Positions 1 to 12,849 of a stretch of 64,000 nucleotides of DNA are shown here, piece after piece. Numbering within the stretch: position 1 is the stretch's first letter; every line of letters starts with the position of its first letter. The notes under the pieces were generated by a model. It did no database searches, was not told the origin of the DNA, and worked only from the letters and a program-made list of their open reading frames with translations. The position numbers and the translations under genes were made by a program. Source of the DNA: Chelydra serpentina (lineage: Eukaryota; Chordata; Testudines; Chelydridae); contig JBAIAC010000001.1 in NCBI GenBank assembly GCA_037349315.1, positions 9,004,501 through 9,068,500 on the forward strand. The letters run 5' to 3'.

Positions 1-232
1 ATCTAGTCTAGACGTGATAAATCAACCCCCGAGCGCTCTCCCGTTGACTCCTGTACTCCACCACCGCAAGAGGCGCAGGTGGAGTCAATGGGGGAGCGGC
101 AGCAGTAGACTTACCACAGTGAAGACGCCGCAGTAAGTGGATCTAAGTACGTCGACTTCAGCTATGTTATTCAGCTGAAGTTGCATAACTTAGATCGATT
201 CACCCCCCCTCCCCCCAGTGTAGACCAGGCCC
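1..232 (+). mobile_element. Harbinger-like MITE, copy H1, truncated by the window start
   Basis: This is the right-hand part of the same MITE seen complete at 5917-6212. It shares the agacg-gataaat half of hairpin I near its start, the cttcagct...agctgaag hairpin near 155-183, and the terminus gtgtagaccaggccc ending at 232. The left end lies outside the window. It is more diverged than the other copies and has lost part of the hairpin II stem. Confidence 0.75.
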
Positions 233-536
233 AAGACTGCAGATCACTTCTGAAGCTTAACAGAGTTGATGACAGCAACCGTTTAAATTGGGAAAGTTAG
301 AAGCCATAATGGTGTGGAGGTTGAAAATAATGTGTTGCTCTGTGAAAGTTGGGTGTTCACAGCAAATCACCATAGTACAATTATTTTGTTAGCTCTGTTT
401 TTATACAGTCACAATAAAAATGGGTTGCTACAGGCACTGATAAAATCATCACAGTACCATACTTTGGTTTCATTGCCAAACAGATACCCCATAGGATAAA
501 CATTTGGTTTACTAAGCATTGTATTAGTGTCCAGCT

Positions 537-829
537 CAGTGTTCCTCAACCTTTTCAGGGTGGCGACCCCTTATTCGAAGGTATAAATTTTCCAACCCTC
601 TTAAATTTATTATAGAAGAAGGGATAAAAAAGTCTAAGGGGTAACCATGGTAAGCCTGTACAATTTATTTGTGGATGTGTTTAAAGAGGATGACAGAGAA
701 TATGTGATCTGAGAGGGAAAGATTTTCTTTGCTTTAGATTGCAACAAAACTTTCAACAACTTGCGACCCACCCTGATGGCCTTTTGTGACCCATCCCCCA
801 GAGGCTGTGACCCAGTGATTGAGAAATGC
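537..829. mobile_element. hAT-like non-autonomous DNA transposon
   Basis: The left end reads cagtgttcctcaacc and the right end gtgattgagaaatg, which are degenerate inverted versions of the cagtggttctcaacc terminus common to reptile hAT MITEs. Just inside both ends are 'gcgacccc' and 'gcgaccca' segments in opposite roles. No clean 8-bp target duplication survives. It has no coding capacity. Confidence 0.5.
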
Positions 830-900
830 CAATCTAACTTAAGTAGTAATTTTACTGCATCCATGTTAATTATACAGGAAAAAGAAGGAAGAATAAAGAG

Positions 901-1081
901 GGAGGGATAGCTCAGTGGTTTGAGCATTGGCCTGCTAAACCCAGGGTTGGGAGTTCAATCCTTGAGGGGGCCACTTGGGGATCTGGGGCAAAAATTGGGG
1001 ATTGGTCCTGCTTTGAGCAGCGGGTCGGACTAGATGACCTCCTGAGGTCCCTTCCAACCCTGAGATTCTATGATTCTATGA
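901..1081 (+). mobile_element. CryI-type tRNA-derived SINE (copy S1)
   Basis: The tRNA head has a pol III box A (tagctcagtggtttgag) and box B (gggagttcaatcc). A unique body follows, and then a tail of cctcctgaggtcccttccaa plus the 8-bp repeat attctatg. That tail matches the 3' end of turtle CR1 LINEs, as expected for a SINE mobilised by CR1 reverse transcriptase. This family is characteristic of cryptodiran turtles. Confidence 0.92.
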
Positions 1082-1082
1082 A

Positions 1083-2869
1083 AGGGCTGATTTTCAGAGA
1101 TGCTGTACATCTGAAGCTCCAACTGACTTCACCCAGGTGAGCTGTGAATTTAAGGTTTAGAACTTTCCCCCAGCTTCAGTGGGCAAGTGGGACTGGGATA
1201 GAGTCTTTCCTTCCCCGCATACACACCAAAGTCCCTTTGTGGATGCTTCACTATTTGATGGACTGATGTGTGGGAGATGGTGGGTCAGCAAAGCAACTAC
1301 ATTGGAAGCCCATGTGACTGTTGTGGACAAATGAATGCGTTGCACCAATTTTCTCATTCACAGTGTGAGACCCTTCCTTTGGGAGGGGGGGAATGATCTA
1401 ATCAAATCAGATTAATGGGCAAAGGCCATGCTGCCAGGCAGCTAGAGAGGGATGGAGAGCAGAAAGCCAGCCTGGATACTTAAGGCCTTTGTGGCTCTTG
1501 GGGGATTAGCTCTTTCATTGTTGGAAACCACAACACCCTATGGCTGGAGATAGGAGAAAGCTTGGCCTCCCCAAATGGAAGAATCCTATGGTTTCGCTAA
1601 CACAATATTGGGGTATTGTGCCTGGTGGAGTGAACTGTCCCTTAGCCCTTATTCTGGAGGACGGGGTTTATGGTTCAAAGTGCAATTATAATAATCTAAT
1701 TTGTCCCTCTACAGAAAGCAGCAGGGATGAATTCTATGACACGGGAAAATTCAAGAAGTTCTTTGAAACTCAAGCACAAGCTTTTTAAGAATAATGGAAG
1801 TAAACCTTAAGAGACACTATCGAGGTCACCAGGCCCAAGATTTAACAAATCTTTCCTCCTTACCTCTGTTTGCAAAGTCCATTTAATTTCTATTATTTCC
1901 CCCCAAACAAATGCTTCAATACTATTTTTGTTTTAAAAACAACCAAAACCTTATAGCATCCCTACGCACGAAAAGCACCTAGAGAACTAGAGCAGTGAGC
2001 ACACTAAAGAAATCCACTTCACCTGCATAAGCGTGGATCCCATTGCCCTTCCCTGACCCACAACTATGCTACACTCTGTGTCACTCTTAGTAGTCTGCTG
2101 CTTAGCCCTTCACTGATATTGCTCTGCCCATGGCTCCCCTTGTGCAAATGGCCTTGGAAGGGTCTTCTGTTCCTGAATGGCTTTCATCCCGAGGCTGAAA
2201 GCCAAAGATAGTTTAGGAAAGAGATTTGCATTTTTAAGCTTCCAAGGGATCATTACAATCAATAAATCATTTTGAAAATCCTTGACAATATCCTTTTAAT
2301 TTAGAAAGGTAATTTACTTGTATATACTGGCTGAATAAATTTTCATAAACCTCATTGGAAGCTTCACTGCCATGAAAGTTGCGGAGTCGCTTGTAACGGG
2401 CATAAATCATATTTTCTGTAATGGTATAAATACAGAAAGGCTGGCTAATAACAGCCATGCAGCTGCTTCTTACAAATCCAAGTGGGAAATTCAAAGATCA
2501 GTTCTAATGGCTGGTAGAGCTGAAAGTGACATACTGAACCAATGTAGAAGAGGTTGGGAGCGTGACCATTACTGCATACACCATTTATTGTCCTTTCTAA
2601 TAGCTGCTATGGTTTCCTCTATCACTCTGCAGAGGGATCTTTGCCCTCTTTGAAACAGGAGCAGATCCAAAGCCCAACAGATTCAATGGGAGTCTCTCTT
2701 GGCATTGATATCAATGAGTTTTGGATCAAGCCTACAGTAAGCACAGCAAGAATAAAAGCCAGTATGGATGGAAAGGATTGCCAGGATATGTCAGGAATTC
2801 TCCCACATTTCTAGGGTTTCTGGGGTAACACAGGTCTAACTGAATCCAAATTTACTTTAGATATTTACT
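1083..2869. other. Intergenic or 3' PRKCE intron stretch, no gene seen
   Basis: The stretch is AT-rich single-copy-looking DNA. The short ORFs here have no recognisable family signature and no splice context. I specifically looked for the terminal PRKCE exon on the minus strand and did not find it. Confidence 0.5.
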
Positions 2870-3770
2870 CAGAATTAATTCTAATGCTGATGCCTCAGTC
2901 ACCTCCTTTGGCAGATTATTCTACTGACCTCAGTGTTTGACCATTTTTCCTAATGTCTTAAGGTTCCATTTAAAAAAAAATTTAAGGCCTTTATTTGTAA
3001 TTTTTATTACCTATAATTCACTTAAATCTATATCCCTCTTTTCTTATTTCCTGAAGTATCTATGACACAGATAGATAGCAAAACCCCCCTTAGTCATCTT
3101 AGGTCTTGGTCAGAAAACAGCTGCACATATGCGTAAATATGTGCCTCCACAACTAGATATGTGCATGCAAATCTGGAATTTGGATGCACACACGACTAGA
3201 TAGGCCTTGCGTGCATTTGCAGCGATGTGCATTCACAGTGCATGTAAATGTGTGCCTTTTTTTTTACTACAAATCAGGCCTCTTGTCTCAAAGGTATTTT
3301 CACTATGTTAAGTCTTCCTAACCTCACAGTTGTATATCAAGCCCTTTTATCTTTTTACATTTTTAGATGACATTCTTAATCAACCAATATTTCCTTCACA
3401 GAATTGCAAGAAGTTAAAAATTGTAGAGCATTTCAAGTGTGCCTTTGTCAGGGTTGAAAACAGTCAAGTTTATTAAACTGAATCAAATTTAAAGAGGAAT
3501 TCTATATATTTTCCATTCCATTTGTTTTAGTATTCTGTACTTTCTCCCTTCCATCTTTTATTGAACGTATGTGCAATCTTTCCTAGATTGGTGTCCATAT
3601 AAAATCTTCTTCTGGATTATTTATGAAGATATTAAATGTTATTGGCCTAACACTGACCCATCTGGATCTCACTGGATGTACCTCCGACTTTGAGGTTGCA
3701 TGGTTTATAACTGTGTTCTCATTGTGTAACCCTTTTGTCAACACTCAATACATATCATTTGGGAAAAAAA
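2870..3770 (-). mobile_element. Degenerate CR1-like LINE fragment
   Basis: On the minus strand, 3600-3770 retains the CR1 pattern behind the RT palm, with antisense phrases such as 'ttaaatgttattggcc' and 'actgacccatctgg'. The rest is heavily decayed. The call rests on resemblance to the better-preserved CR1 copy at 13.7 kb and is tentative. Confidence 0.4.
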
Positions 3771-3849
3771 ATTGTGACATCACTTTTCCCGATTAAGAGG
3801 TGCAGTAAAACTTTCAGATGATCTTGCCGGGGGATTCCAATAAAACAGG

Positions 3850-5460
3850 GAAAACCAAACAGGTGGAAAACTATGGAGCTGGTACAAAATAATCACATAG
3901 TGTAATTAATTATGCATGGTGCACTTTCAGAGTGGGGAGATGCTAACTGTAAGAACTGATAGAGTCAAGATAGAAGAGAAGTTATCCTTGATCTAATTTT
4001 TACTGAGAATGAGGAACAGATTGAGAATGAGAAAATAATAGACCAGACTAAAACATTTTTGAATTCACCATCGTAAGGAAAGGTTTCACAGAAAGCAGCT
4101 ACTAGATTTCAGGAAGGCAAAGTCTGGAGAATGAAGAAAGCTGGTGAATAAGGTGTGATCATAGAATCATAGAATATCAGGGTTGGAAGGGACCTTAGGA
4201 GGTCATCTAGTCCAACCCCCTGCTCAAAGCAGGACCAATTCCCGCCCCATATCCCCAAATGGCCCCCTCAAGGATTGAACTCACAACCCTGGGTTTAGCA
4301 GGCCAATGCTCAAACCACTGAGCTATCCCTCCCCCCAAGGGATGGGGGGTATGGAAATACAACACTGTGGAAGCGGCCTGAAGGATCATAAAAACCAGCA
4401 TAATTAAGGTGCAACATACAATTACCCCTACAAATAAGTATTTCAGGAGCCACCAGTTGCCACTTTAAAAGGAACTGCCTAGAGATCACCAACAACTCTC
4501 AATGGAAACGGAAGAGGTAACCAAACAAAAATATTAACAGTGATGTAAGGAAAAAGGAGCAAATACGCAAAAGGAGTTAATGCTATCAAAAGGGCGTGAA
4601 AGGAAATAAAAATGGCTTTTGCAATATATTGGGAGAGAAAGAATTATCAGAAAGAAAGAAGGCCCATTAACATATTAGGAGCGGTTATATCAATGATCAG
4701 TCAAAATGGCTGATATACTGAATTCCTTTTGATTTCTAATAAGAAAAAAAACAAAAATTCATTTGGACAATTAAATAATGAAGATCTTCCAAAATGGCCA
4801 TTGATAAAGTAGAGATAAGGGAATAGCTGGAAAATGTGAATGTATGCAAAACTACCAGTAGATAATATGCATCCTGAGGTATTAAGGGAAAATAGCTGAC
4901 AGATGTACTGGATCACTGACAATTAGTTGCAGAAATCTCTAGAGAACTAGGGAGATATTGGTGGCCTGGGCTAAAGCAAGTGTAGATTCATTTAGAACTT
5001 TACCTTGAGTTCTGGTCAGTCCATTACTAGAAAAATCTTGACAAACAAGACAGGTTCAGAGAAGAGCAACAAAAATGATTATGGGATGAAAGGACACGTC
5101 TATGTGGAAATGTTAAAAGAGCTAGATATATATAGGTTGGCTAAACCTGGACTAAGACTTAACTGTTTACAACTATTTGATGAGTGTGAACAATGAATGG
5201 GAAGAAATGAATAAGGAGAGTACAAGGGTGTAAAACTTGGACTAAATTGGATGAAATTAGAAAAAAGATTTAGATTTTGAAATATTTCTGTGAGTGAAAT
5301 CTATTAGGTAGTGGCATATTCTCCCAGTGAAGTGGTGAAAGCCCAGTCACTTGGGATATATGCACCTATACTGTCATACCACAGAGGAAAATTCCACATA
5401 GACACATGGGACAGACTAGATGACTTAACAGGTCTTTCCTGCACCTAATTGTTATGACAT
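3850..5460 (+). mobile_element. Old CR1-like LINE fragment split by a SINE
   Basis: Around 3975-4035 the plus strand encodes a decayed version of the CR1 ORF2 segment 'DLIFTENEEQIENEK', where intact CR1 has a similar LDLI(F/L)T stretch. From about 4995 to 5450 the C-terminal and 3'-UTR pattern follows, ending near 'gacagactagatgactta'. SINE copy S2 interrupts it at 4161-4336. No reading frame is open. Confidence 0.55.
4161..4336 (-). mobile_element. CryI-type tRNA-derived SINE (copy S2)
   Basis: On the minus strand this has box A and box B (gggttgtgagttcaatcc), the same body as the other copies, and a CR1-type tail with attctatg repeats at the low-coordinate end. It is inserted into the older CR1 fragment around it. 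Confidence 0.92.
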
Positions 5461-5916
5461 TTGGATTAATTGGGCCCAATGTTTTTTAATATCTTCATAA
5501 ACTCTCTGAAGAAAGACACAAAGAGAACATTGATCATACTTGCAGACAAGACCAAACAGTACAATAAAGAGGGAACAAAATTAAAAGAAGCATGAGGGTT
5601 TCCAAAGCTTTGGCACTCAGTGGAAAATAATATTTTCTGACTAGGTATAAAAGCACCATACTTGCAGTGCTATAGTCAAGAGTCTGTTCTTTCATAAAAT
5701 TTGCCATACATATTCTTAGCCCAAACGCTGACATTTTTTGTAAAATATAAATACATCTCATTTGTTTGGTGATTTTCATTTAGAGGAACAAAAGAATAAT
5801 GAAAACTATTTTGCCTGGGTTCAGTTGCTTTAGCAAGAGAGGTGGACGTTTATTTACATTTGTTAATTTAAGATAAAAATGTAAAAGTGTAAAAAATGAT
5901 ACTTTATTATTACTTA

Positions 5917-6212
5917 GGGCTAGTCTACACTTACCCGCTGCGTCGGAGGCGTCGGATCAATCTTCTGGGTTCCATTTATCGCGTCTTGTCTAGACGCGAT
6001 AAATCGAACCAGGAAGTGCTCCCCCGTCAACGCCGGTAATCCTGCTCTGCGAACGGAGCAGGCGGAGTTGACAGGGGAGCTGCACGCCGCCGTGTGGACC
6101 AGGGGTAAGTACTTTAAAGTTCGAAATAAGATACTTCGACTTCAGCTACGTTATTCACGTAGCTGAAGTTGCGTATCTTACTTCGAGCTTGTGGGCTAGT
6201 GTAGACCAGCCC
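5917..6212 (+). mobile_element. Harbinger-like MITE, copy H2, complete
   Basis: A 296-bp element with inverted termini gggctagtctacac / gtgtagaccagccc, flanked by the 3-bp target duplication tta (5914-5916 and 6213-6215), as expected of PIF/Harbinger elements. It contains three stem-loops. Hairpin I (about 5968-6010) has 19-bp arms with one mismatch around tgtct. A small cctgctc/gagcagg hairpin lies near 6041-6062. Hairpin II (about 6117-6190) has a perfect 12-bp core at 6140-6168. It encodes no protein. Confidence 0.85.
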
Positions 6213-6675
6213 TTAGTAACAGATAGATAAATGGACATAACTAGACCATTAAACATTTTTCTTTCCTTTATTGGTTTTAGTCCTTAATGTTGTTGTATTA
6301 TATTTTTTATTTGATGTAATCAGGAACATTTTCCTAAACACCACAATCACAAAGGTTTACCAAGGTGGGACTATTGCATAGTTCCTACTGAGAATGTATA
6401 TAACTTGAAGCACATTCCTCAGACTGAGATATCCATAGAAACTGAGGGAAAGCTTTAAAATAGAATCTTGGGCTCTCTTCAGTTTGCAAAGAGACTGAAT
6501 ACAAAAATGTTACAGTGTATTCTAATCTGACACTTACCTTCAGAGGAACCAATACCAGGGCAATCTCTCCGGCAAGGCATTTATTCTGTTATTTCAACTT
6601 CTAATTTCTGCACCATGTGCATAGTTTCTTAATACAGCAAAAGAAACCAACAAGTACAAATTTTTAACCAAGTTA

Positions 6676-6924
<249 letters not shown>

Positions 6925-7280
6925 TCAGGGCAGCAACTTGTAAGGATACTCTCCTAGAATGGGCTGTATTTCCTGCATGAGTGATAGGAATCCCTCTAGG
7001 GGTCAGGGGTTCCAGGCAAACTCATCTGAGACTCCTACCTGTAAAGCTCATGGGAAAAGGCCCCCTCAACAATTTCAGGAATTTCCTAATTCCACCTGGC
7101 TGGGAACAGACTCCCTTTCAGTATTTCTACTTCTACTTCCAGTGTTAGACAAAACTGGTAAATGCAGCAACAAACTATTAAACCCTCCAGAGTCATCAAG
7201 TTCAGGGAGGCTATTATTTTAGCCAGTCTGGTTTGCTCTGCCATAAATATGATTTTAGATTTTTAACTGTTAATTCAATT

Positions 7281-7404
7281 TAGGGTGACTAGACAACAAG
7301 TGTTAAAAATTGGGACGGGGGGTGGGGGATAATAGGTGCCTATATAAGAAAAAGCCCCCAAAATTGGGACTGTGCCTATAAAATCGGGACATCTGGTCAC
7401 CCTA
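7281..7404. mobile_element. 124-bp hAT MITE, copy A1
   Basis: The inverted termini are tagggtgacta and the complement of tctggtcacccta. The flanking 8-bp target duplication attcaatt is exact (7273-7280 and 7405-7412). Exact 8-bp duplications identify the hAT superfamily. Copies A2 (25084) and A3 (53133) are the same element. Confidence 0.9.
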
Positions 7405-8328
7405 ATTCAATTGCTTTTCTTGAATTCATAGGATCACAACAGGGATGTTCTAGCAGACATGCTGGAGATGGAAGAAAAGGCGCACGGATCCCGTCCTTAG
7501 TTCCCAGCACTCCCACAAAGGACGTAGGCATAATTTATTTGTTTGCACTGGCAGTGCTAGGAGGAGACTAAGTCATACCCTAAGCAGCTGCCAGAGGGAG
7601 TGTATTCTCCTCCTGGAGTGGGCTGGGGCATGGCTCTGCACCGCCCTTACACAAGAGCCAGTGGCTATGAGACTTGGCTGAAGAGAACATAGCCTATGAC
7701 TATTCTTTACATGGGTAGCAAAAGCTGCTGATAGTGAGTTCTACTCAGTGCCTCGAGTCATTATACCTGCGCCTGGCCTCTGCAGGTATAATGTTGCCAG
7801 GAGGCCTCGGCACGGGTGCTACCCTTCTCTCCCTTGCTTCCAGTAAGGGCCAGATTCTAAGAGTCATAATTAAGATAATAAATATTTCATGACCATGACT
7901 TCTGTGAAAATAATATGATTCAGGGTGTTCCCATAAAAAGTCATGCACTGCATGTAGTCACACTCTTGTAAAAGTGGATATAAAGCACTACCAAAACAAA
8001 TTCGGCTGTAAATGATACTGGGGAGAATAAGGCCCCATGGACATTGTCACTCTGGCCAACATGTGAGTAAGCTAGAGGCTTGCATGACATTTTACATATT
8101 TGGCTCTCTATATATGCAGTGCAATTGAGTACGGGAGAGTGATCAGGGTTTTAAAATAGCTTAACACTATTAGTTAAATATTATTAAATACAAATGTTTT
8201 GAGTTTTGCATTTTTTCCAATTACCAGAGCATCCTTCCTCATAATTTCCAATGGCAAACGACCAGCTTCATGGGTATTTTGGTGCTTTGTTATCTTTACA
8301 TATTCTTAAGCCAGTACTGGCAGCTTTT

Positions 8329-8370
8329 TAACAGTATTCTGATGGAAAATTAACATAATGAGAATTAAAA
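8329..8370 (+). repeat. Source or partner of a 42-bp duplicated segment
   Basis: This stretch (taacagtattctgatgg...) recurs at 10628-10669 in the same orientation with one mismatch. There, it lies inside an insertion flanked by target-site duplications, so this copy is probably the original. Confidence 0.8.
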
Positions 8371-9908
8371 TACTGACTTTTCCTGCTATTTTAAAATTAA
8401 GGTTACAATCTTTGCATTTTTTGCCAGCACAAAGCCATGACCTTTGCTCATTCTTCTGCCCCAACAACCTTCCTTAGCCAGAATAGATCCCGCAGCAGAA
8501 CCATACCCAAGGAAAATAGTTTTATATCATATTTTCAAACACATTTTCACAACAATATGGTTTTATTGTTTCTCTATACCATACACACAAGACTGTTTTG
8601 GACAGCCAAGGACAAATGTGGTTATGTTGAGTGGAAAACTGAACACATACATTTTCCCTTAGCTCCAGTATCCTGACCAGGGCAAAGTTACACAAACATC
8701 TGTGCCCCAGCTATTGGCACCTGTGGCTTCTCCCGTAAATACAATGTAGTTTTACCTTGAGTGATCTAGTTAACTTAGAGAAAGTGGTCCCCCCAGATAA
8801 AGCAGCAATTTTAAATAACCCTTTGCAATGAACATGTTGACAAGTCCCAGCCTTTTGCTTATTACTGAAGCAAAGAGCTTAGGCTGATGAAAGTATTAGG
8901 CATTTGTGGGTGAAAAATCCCTCTGTGCTGTACCCACCTGGTAGCCCTGTGCCAGTGAGAGGAAGGGGGGGGGGTGGAGAGGACACATGGGGGCTACAGG
9001 CAGAAGGAAAGGCACAGTTGTCAAGAGGTCAGAAGCACTCCATCTTTATGCGGGGAAGTTCCGCTCTATATTGGAAGCAGGCTGGTGTGGAGAAGACTGT
9101 TGCGGGAAGCCACAAAGAAGGGCCTCTGGATCTCTGCTTACGCAGATCCAGTTGCAAGGTACAAAGAAAGTACAGTGGCTGCTGTTCTAGCCTACGGGTA
9201 GGAGGTGCTATAGCAGCTGCAGCGTGGAGGCAGTTCAACCTCATTTCATGCCTCCAAGATGTGGGCTGGAGTTTGCAAATAAGTGCATATACACCCACAC
9301 ACCCCCAAGCAGGACAGCCACATCCAAAGTCTCAGACTCCATGGAGGTTTAGAGAGTTTTACCCTGATATGAATAAACAATGTATCTGCAGCTACTTGAG
9401 TTGAGCTACCAGAGTTACCTGTTCACATGCTTCAGGAAATATGCTGAGAGATCACCAATAAGGGAGAGGAAAAACTCCCCCCAACAGCTTAGTATTACAC
9501 AGCTGGCCAGGTGCATGATCCTTTTCTTTGCACCTTCCTTTTAAGCACTGGTACAGGCCACTGTCAGAAACAGCAGATAGGACTAGATTGCTGACTTGTC
9601 TGAACTAGGATGAGAACTTCCATGTGCCTTTATCTTGAAAGAGCGGTAATATTTTACATCCCTGTCATGCCTTTCATCCAAACTTGCTTCACAAACTGCA
9701 ATATGACTGAAAAACAGCCTCTACAGTGGAGGAAGACAACTGACCACTGCACAGCATATTCCATAACCACGAGTGATGGGGAAATATTGGCCAAGGGCAC
9801 TGGAGCAAACAGATATTCATACAAATACGGCAGTGGGATTGTTAACGTCCTCCACAGAGGATAGGGCATTGTTTTTAACAGGATAATCTGCATAGACTGC
9901 TTCACAAT

Positions 9909-10031
9909 TAGGGTTGCCAAGCCTCCAGGATTGTCTTGGTGTGTCCAGGAATTAAAGATTAATCTTTAATGAAAGATTACGTCATAAAATGAAACCTCCA
10001 GGAATCTATCCAACCGAAATTGGCAACCCTA
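9909..10031. mobile_element. hAT-type MITE with tagggttgcc termini
   Basis: A 123-bp element with inverted ends tagggttgccaa / ttggcaaccct(a), flanked by near-identical direct repeats cttcacaat (9900-9908) and cctcacaat (10032-10040). The termini resemble those of the larger element at 47169-47771. It also contains the internal inverted pair attaaagatt/aatctttaat. Confidence 0.8.
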
Positions 10032-10488
10032 CCTCACAATGAGCTGCACATGGAAGACAGCTTATCTGCTTCAGAACAGCGACTATAAGAATATAAAAGT
10101 GACTATTTTATTCTATACGGATTCTCATATTGCCTCCATCAGCTAGTATCTGAGCACCTTCCAGTAGTGAATTAAGCCACGAGACTAACATCTGTCACAT
10201 GCTATTCGTTCTATCTCCACGGGGAGAAGTGTGTGCACAGTGGAGTATTTTGTTTCAGTCGGGTTTTATTTTGTTTTGTTTTCTGATTCATCCCTGTAAA
10301 ATTTATGTCAGCTGCTACAGAAGCAGTTACTGCAGTGGTCTCTCCCAATGAAATGTGACTCATGGCTGGATCAGCAATTGGTAGGAGCCTAACCGACTAT
10401 CTTCTTAAAGGTACAGTGCACTTCTTCCATGCAGTACAGCTTTAAACACAACCAAGTCAGATTAATAAGCCTCCATAGTTCTGTAGTG

Positions 10489-10672
10489 TATCAGAGGGGT
10501 AGCCGTGTTAGTCTGGATCTGTAGAAGCGACAAAGAGTCCTGTGGCACCTTATAGACTAACAGACGTATTGGAGCATAAGCTTTCATGGGTGAATACCCA
10601 CTTCATCGGATGCAACATAATTGACAGTAACAGTATTGTGATGGAAAATTAACATAATGAGAATTAAAACGA
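10489..10672 (+). mobile_element. SINE-like retro-insertion (simple copy) with a templated 3' segment
   Basis: The insert is flanked by 15-bp direct repeats catag(t/c)tctgtagtg at 10474-10488 and 10673-10687 (14/15). Its first part (10489-10614) is a dispersed reptile repeat with head gtagccgtgttagtctgg and a tail through agcataagctttcatgggt to cttcatcggatgca. The second part, 10628-10669, copies 8329-8370 with 41 of 42 bases identical. This is the only copy of the family here without a foldback. I recognise the repeat but cannot name it. Confidence 0.75.
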
Positions 10673-11689
10673 CATAGCTCTGTAGTGACTCAGCAATTCA
10701 TGGCCCTATTCCTCCAACTTTGGTGACCAAGAGACAAGGCGCACAATGCAGCTTCCCATTCAACCATCCCCTCACTCTGCAGGAGCAGAGACTGTAGCAA
10801 GGCAGCTTCCCTCTTCTGATACTAGACACAGAGAAGGTGGCATAGGAACCTGAACAGCAGTTTGGGAATCCTGAAATTTGCAAGACCAGTACTGAGTGCC
10901 AGAAGGAATCAATCTCATACTTTGTCATTCAAGGAGAACAAAAGTGCTTCATACATAGTCACAACAAGGAATAGAGACCTTTGTTGGAATAATATGGATG
11001 GTGGTAAACATTTACGACTCAGCTGGTCTATTGAGGCACAGCCAGGCACAGTGCAGAGATGCACTGTTCCAGTGGAAGTTCCAGGAGGTGCTGCCCATAG
11101 ACAGGCACCAGACCTCTTGGAACACAGGGAGAACATGGACGCTAAGTCATCTTTTCACAGGGTGCACCTCTCCTTTCCATGTGGGGCCACTCTGCTGGCA
11201 ACTGTGAGGGGAATGGGGATGAGGCACCCAGTTTGGGAAATCTAGCACTACTTGTGGTGCCAGACCTGTGTAGTTCTGATTGTGCTCAGCTCCTGTAAAT
11301 GAGTGCAAGGTGGCACAGCTCCCACAGCCACACTACAGGTGGTAACAGTGGTGGTGGTGTTAGTGTAGACAGAGCACTGCTATGTCTACCACCCTGTCAT
11401 CAAGACTTGCTCTGAGCAAGGGTAGAGAAATAGGCCTCTGAGTTGGTCTAGGTGACACAGTAAAAATGCCCATGTCCCATCAACACAGGCACTACCACTC
11501 TTCCTAGGAGCTCTACTGTTGGTAGTACAAGTATCTGAGGCAACAAGAAAGACCAATGATCCTGATTCAACAATGAAGACTCATCAGCACTCCCAACAAA
11601 TTCCAATGATTGCTAAAGGACAGCAGCAATCCACCCACAGGAGAAGGAGCCAAGTGATTCATTATCATTGTACACTAACCTCAACCACT

Positions 11690-12410
11690 GACACACTGGC
11701 TCCGCAATGGCCTCTTCTTCCCCACTGCTCATACAGATCTCAGTGGTTTTCTGACACCCTGCACCGGATGAAGAGAGAGGAGCAGAAGCTTGTGTGCCAA
11801 TGGTGAGGGGGAAAAGGTTGCTTCAGATAAGATGAAACATAACAAATTCCTCAAAGACTACAATGAGACTGTATTACAGACTAAGAGAACCTTCCTACCA
11901 ACCACCGCTGAGGCTGCCAAATCCTGATCCAAAGAGCTATCCAGGGTGGTAAACCACTTCACTAGTGCTGACTGCCTACAACCTGCATCTGAACTGAGCA
12001 CCAAGCATTGCAAAAAACTATCATTCTACTTCGTTGAAAAGATCAGACATCCAATAAGCCTTCTCAAGTAGCAAGCAGCATGGATCTGTTCCACCTATAC
12101 CCACCAACCAACAGCCCACATGCATTTTCACAATTCATTAAGAAGTTCTGGACATCCCAAAGGAATCTTGACCCAAGACTTGTGAACCTGACCAGGCGCT
12201 TCCTGGCTTGTAAAAGAGAGTCATGACCAACTGGTGCAACTCCTGATTGAAATAGCCAAAATGTCATTCGGTCAAAAAACCTTCCCCTTCTCCTTCAAAC
12301 ACACAATATTCTGATATACTGATTCTAGCCAACTGCTGCTCAGTGTCAAACCTCCCATTTCTGAACAAACTCATAGAGAAGCTGGTCGAGGCCATCTACA
12401 TGCTCATTTA
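11690..12410 (+). mobile_element. L2-like LINE, upstream part (ORF2 before and into RT)
   Basis: Decayed plus-strand coding shows the L2/CR1-group pattern: a 'WFSDTLHRMKREEQ' segment near 11744, then 'KFLKDYNETVLQ', and at about 12325-12400 the RT block 'CCSVSNLPFLNKLIEKLVE'. It stops abruptly where the CR1 3' end begins at 12411 and resumes after about 17175. Many stops and frame changes mark it as old. Confidence 0.6.
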
Positions 12411-12849
12411 ACTCATAGACTCATAGACTTTAAGGTCAGAAGGGACCATTATGATCATCTAGTCTGACCTCCTGCACAATGCAGGCCACAGAATCTCACC
12501 CACCCACTCCTGGAATAATCCTCTCACCTATGTCCCAGCTATTGAAGTCTTCAAATCATGGTTTAAAGACTTCAAGATGCAGAGAATCCTCCAGTAAGTG
12601 ACCCGTGCCCCATGCTGCAGAGGAAGGCAAAAAACCTCCAGGGCCTCTGCCAATCTACCCTGGAGGAAAATTCCTTCCCGACCCCAAATATGGCGATCAG
12701 CTGAATCCCGAGCATGTGGGCAAGACTCACCAGCCAGACACCCAGGAAAAAGTTCTCTGTAGTAACTTCTAACATCCCATCATTGACCATTGGTCCTATT
12801 TACCACTGATGGCAATTAATTGACCTTTGACTAAGATCATGTTATCCCA

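Noticed and set aside
901..970. tRNA gene
   Set aside because: Box A and box B belong to a SINE head with a CR1 tail. The same structure recurs three more times, and the acceptor stem is not tRNA-like.
8904..9404. 166-codon plus-strand ORF
   Set aside because: It has no recognisable family and is overlapped by open frames on the other frames and strand.
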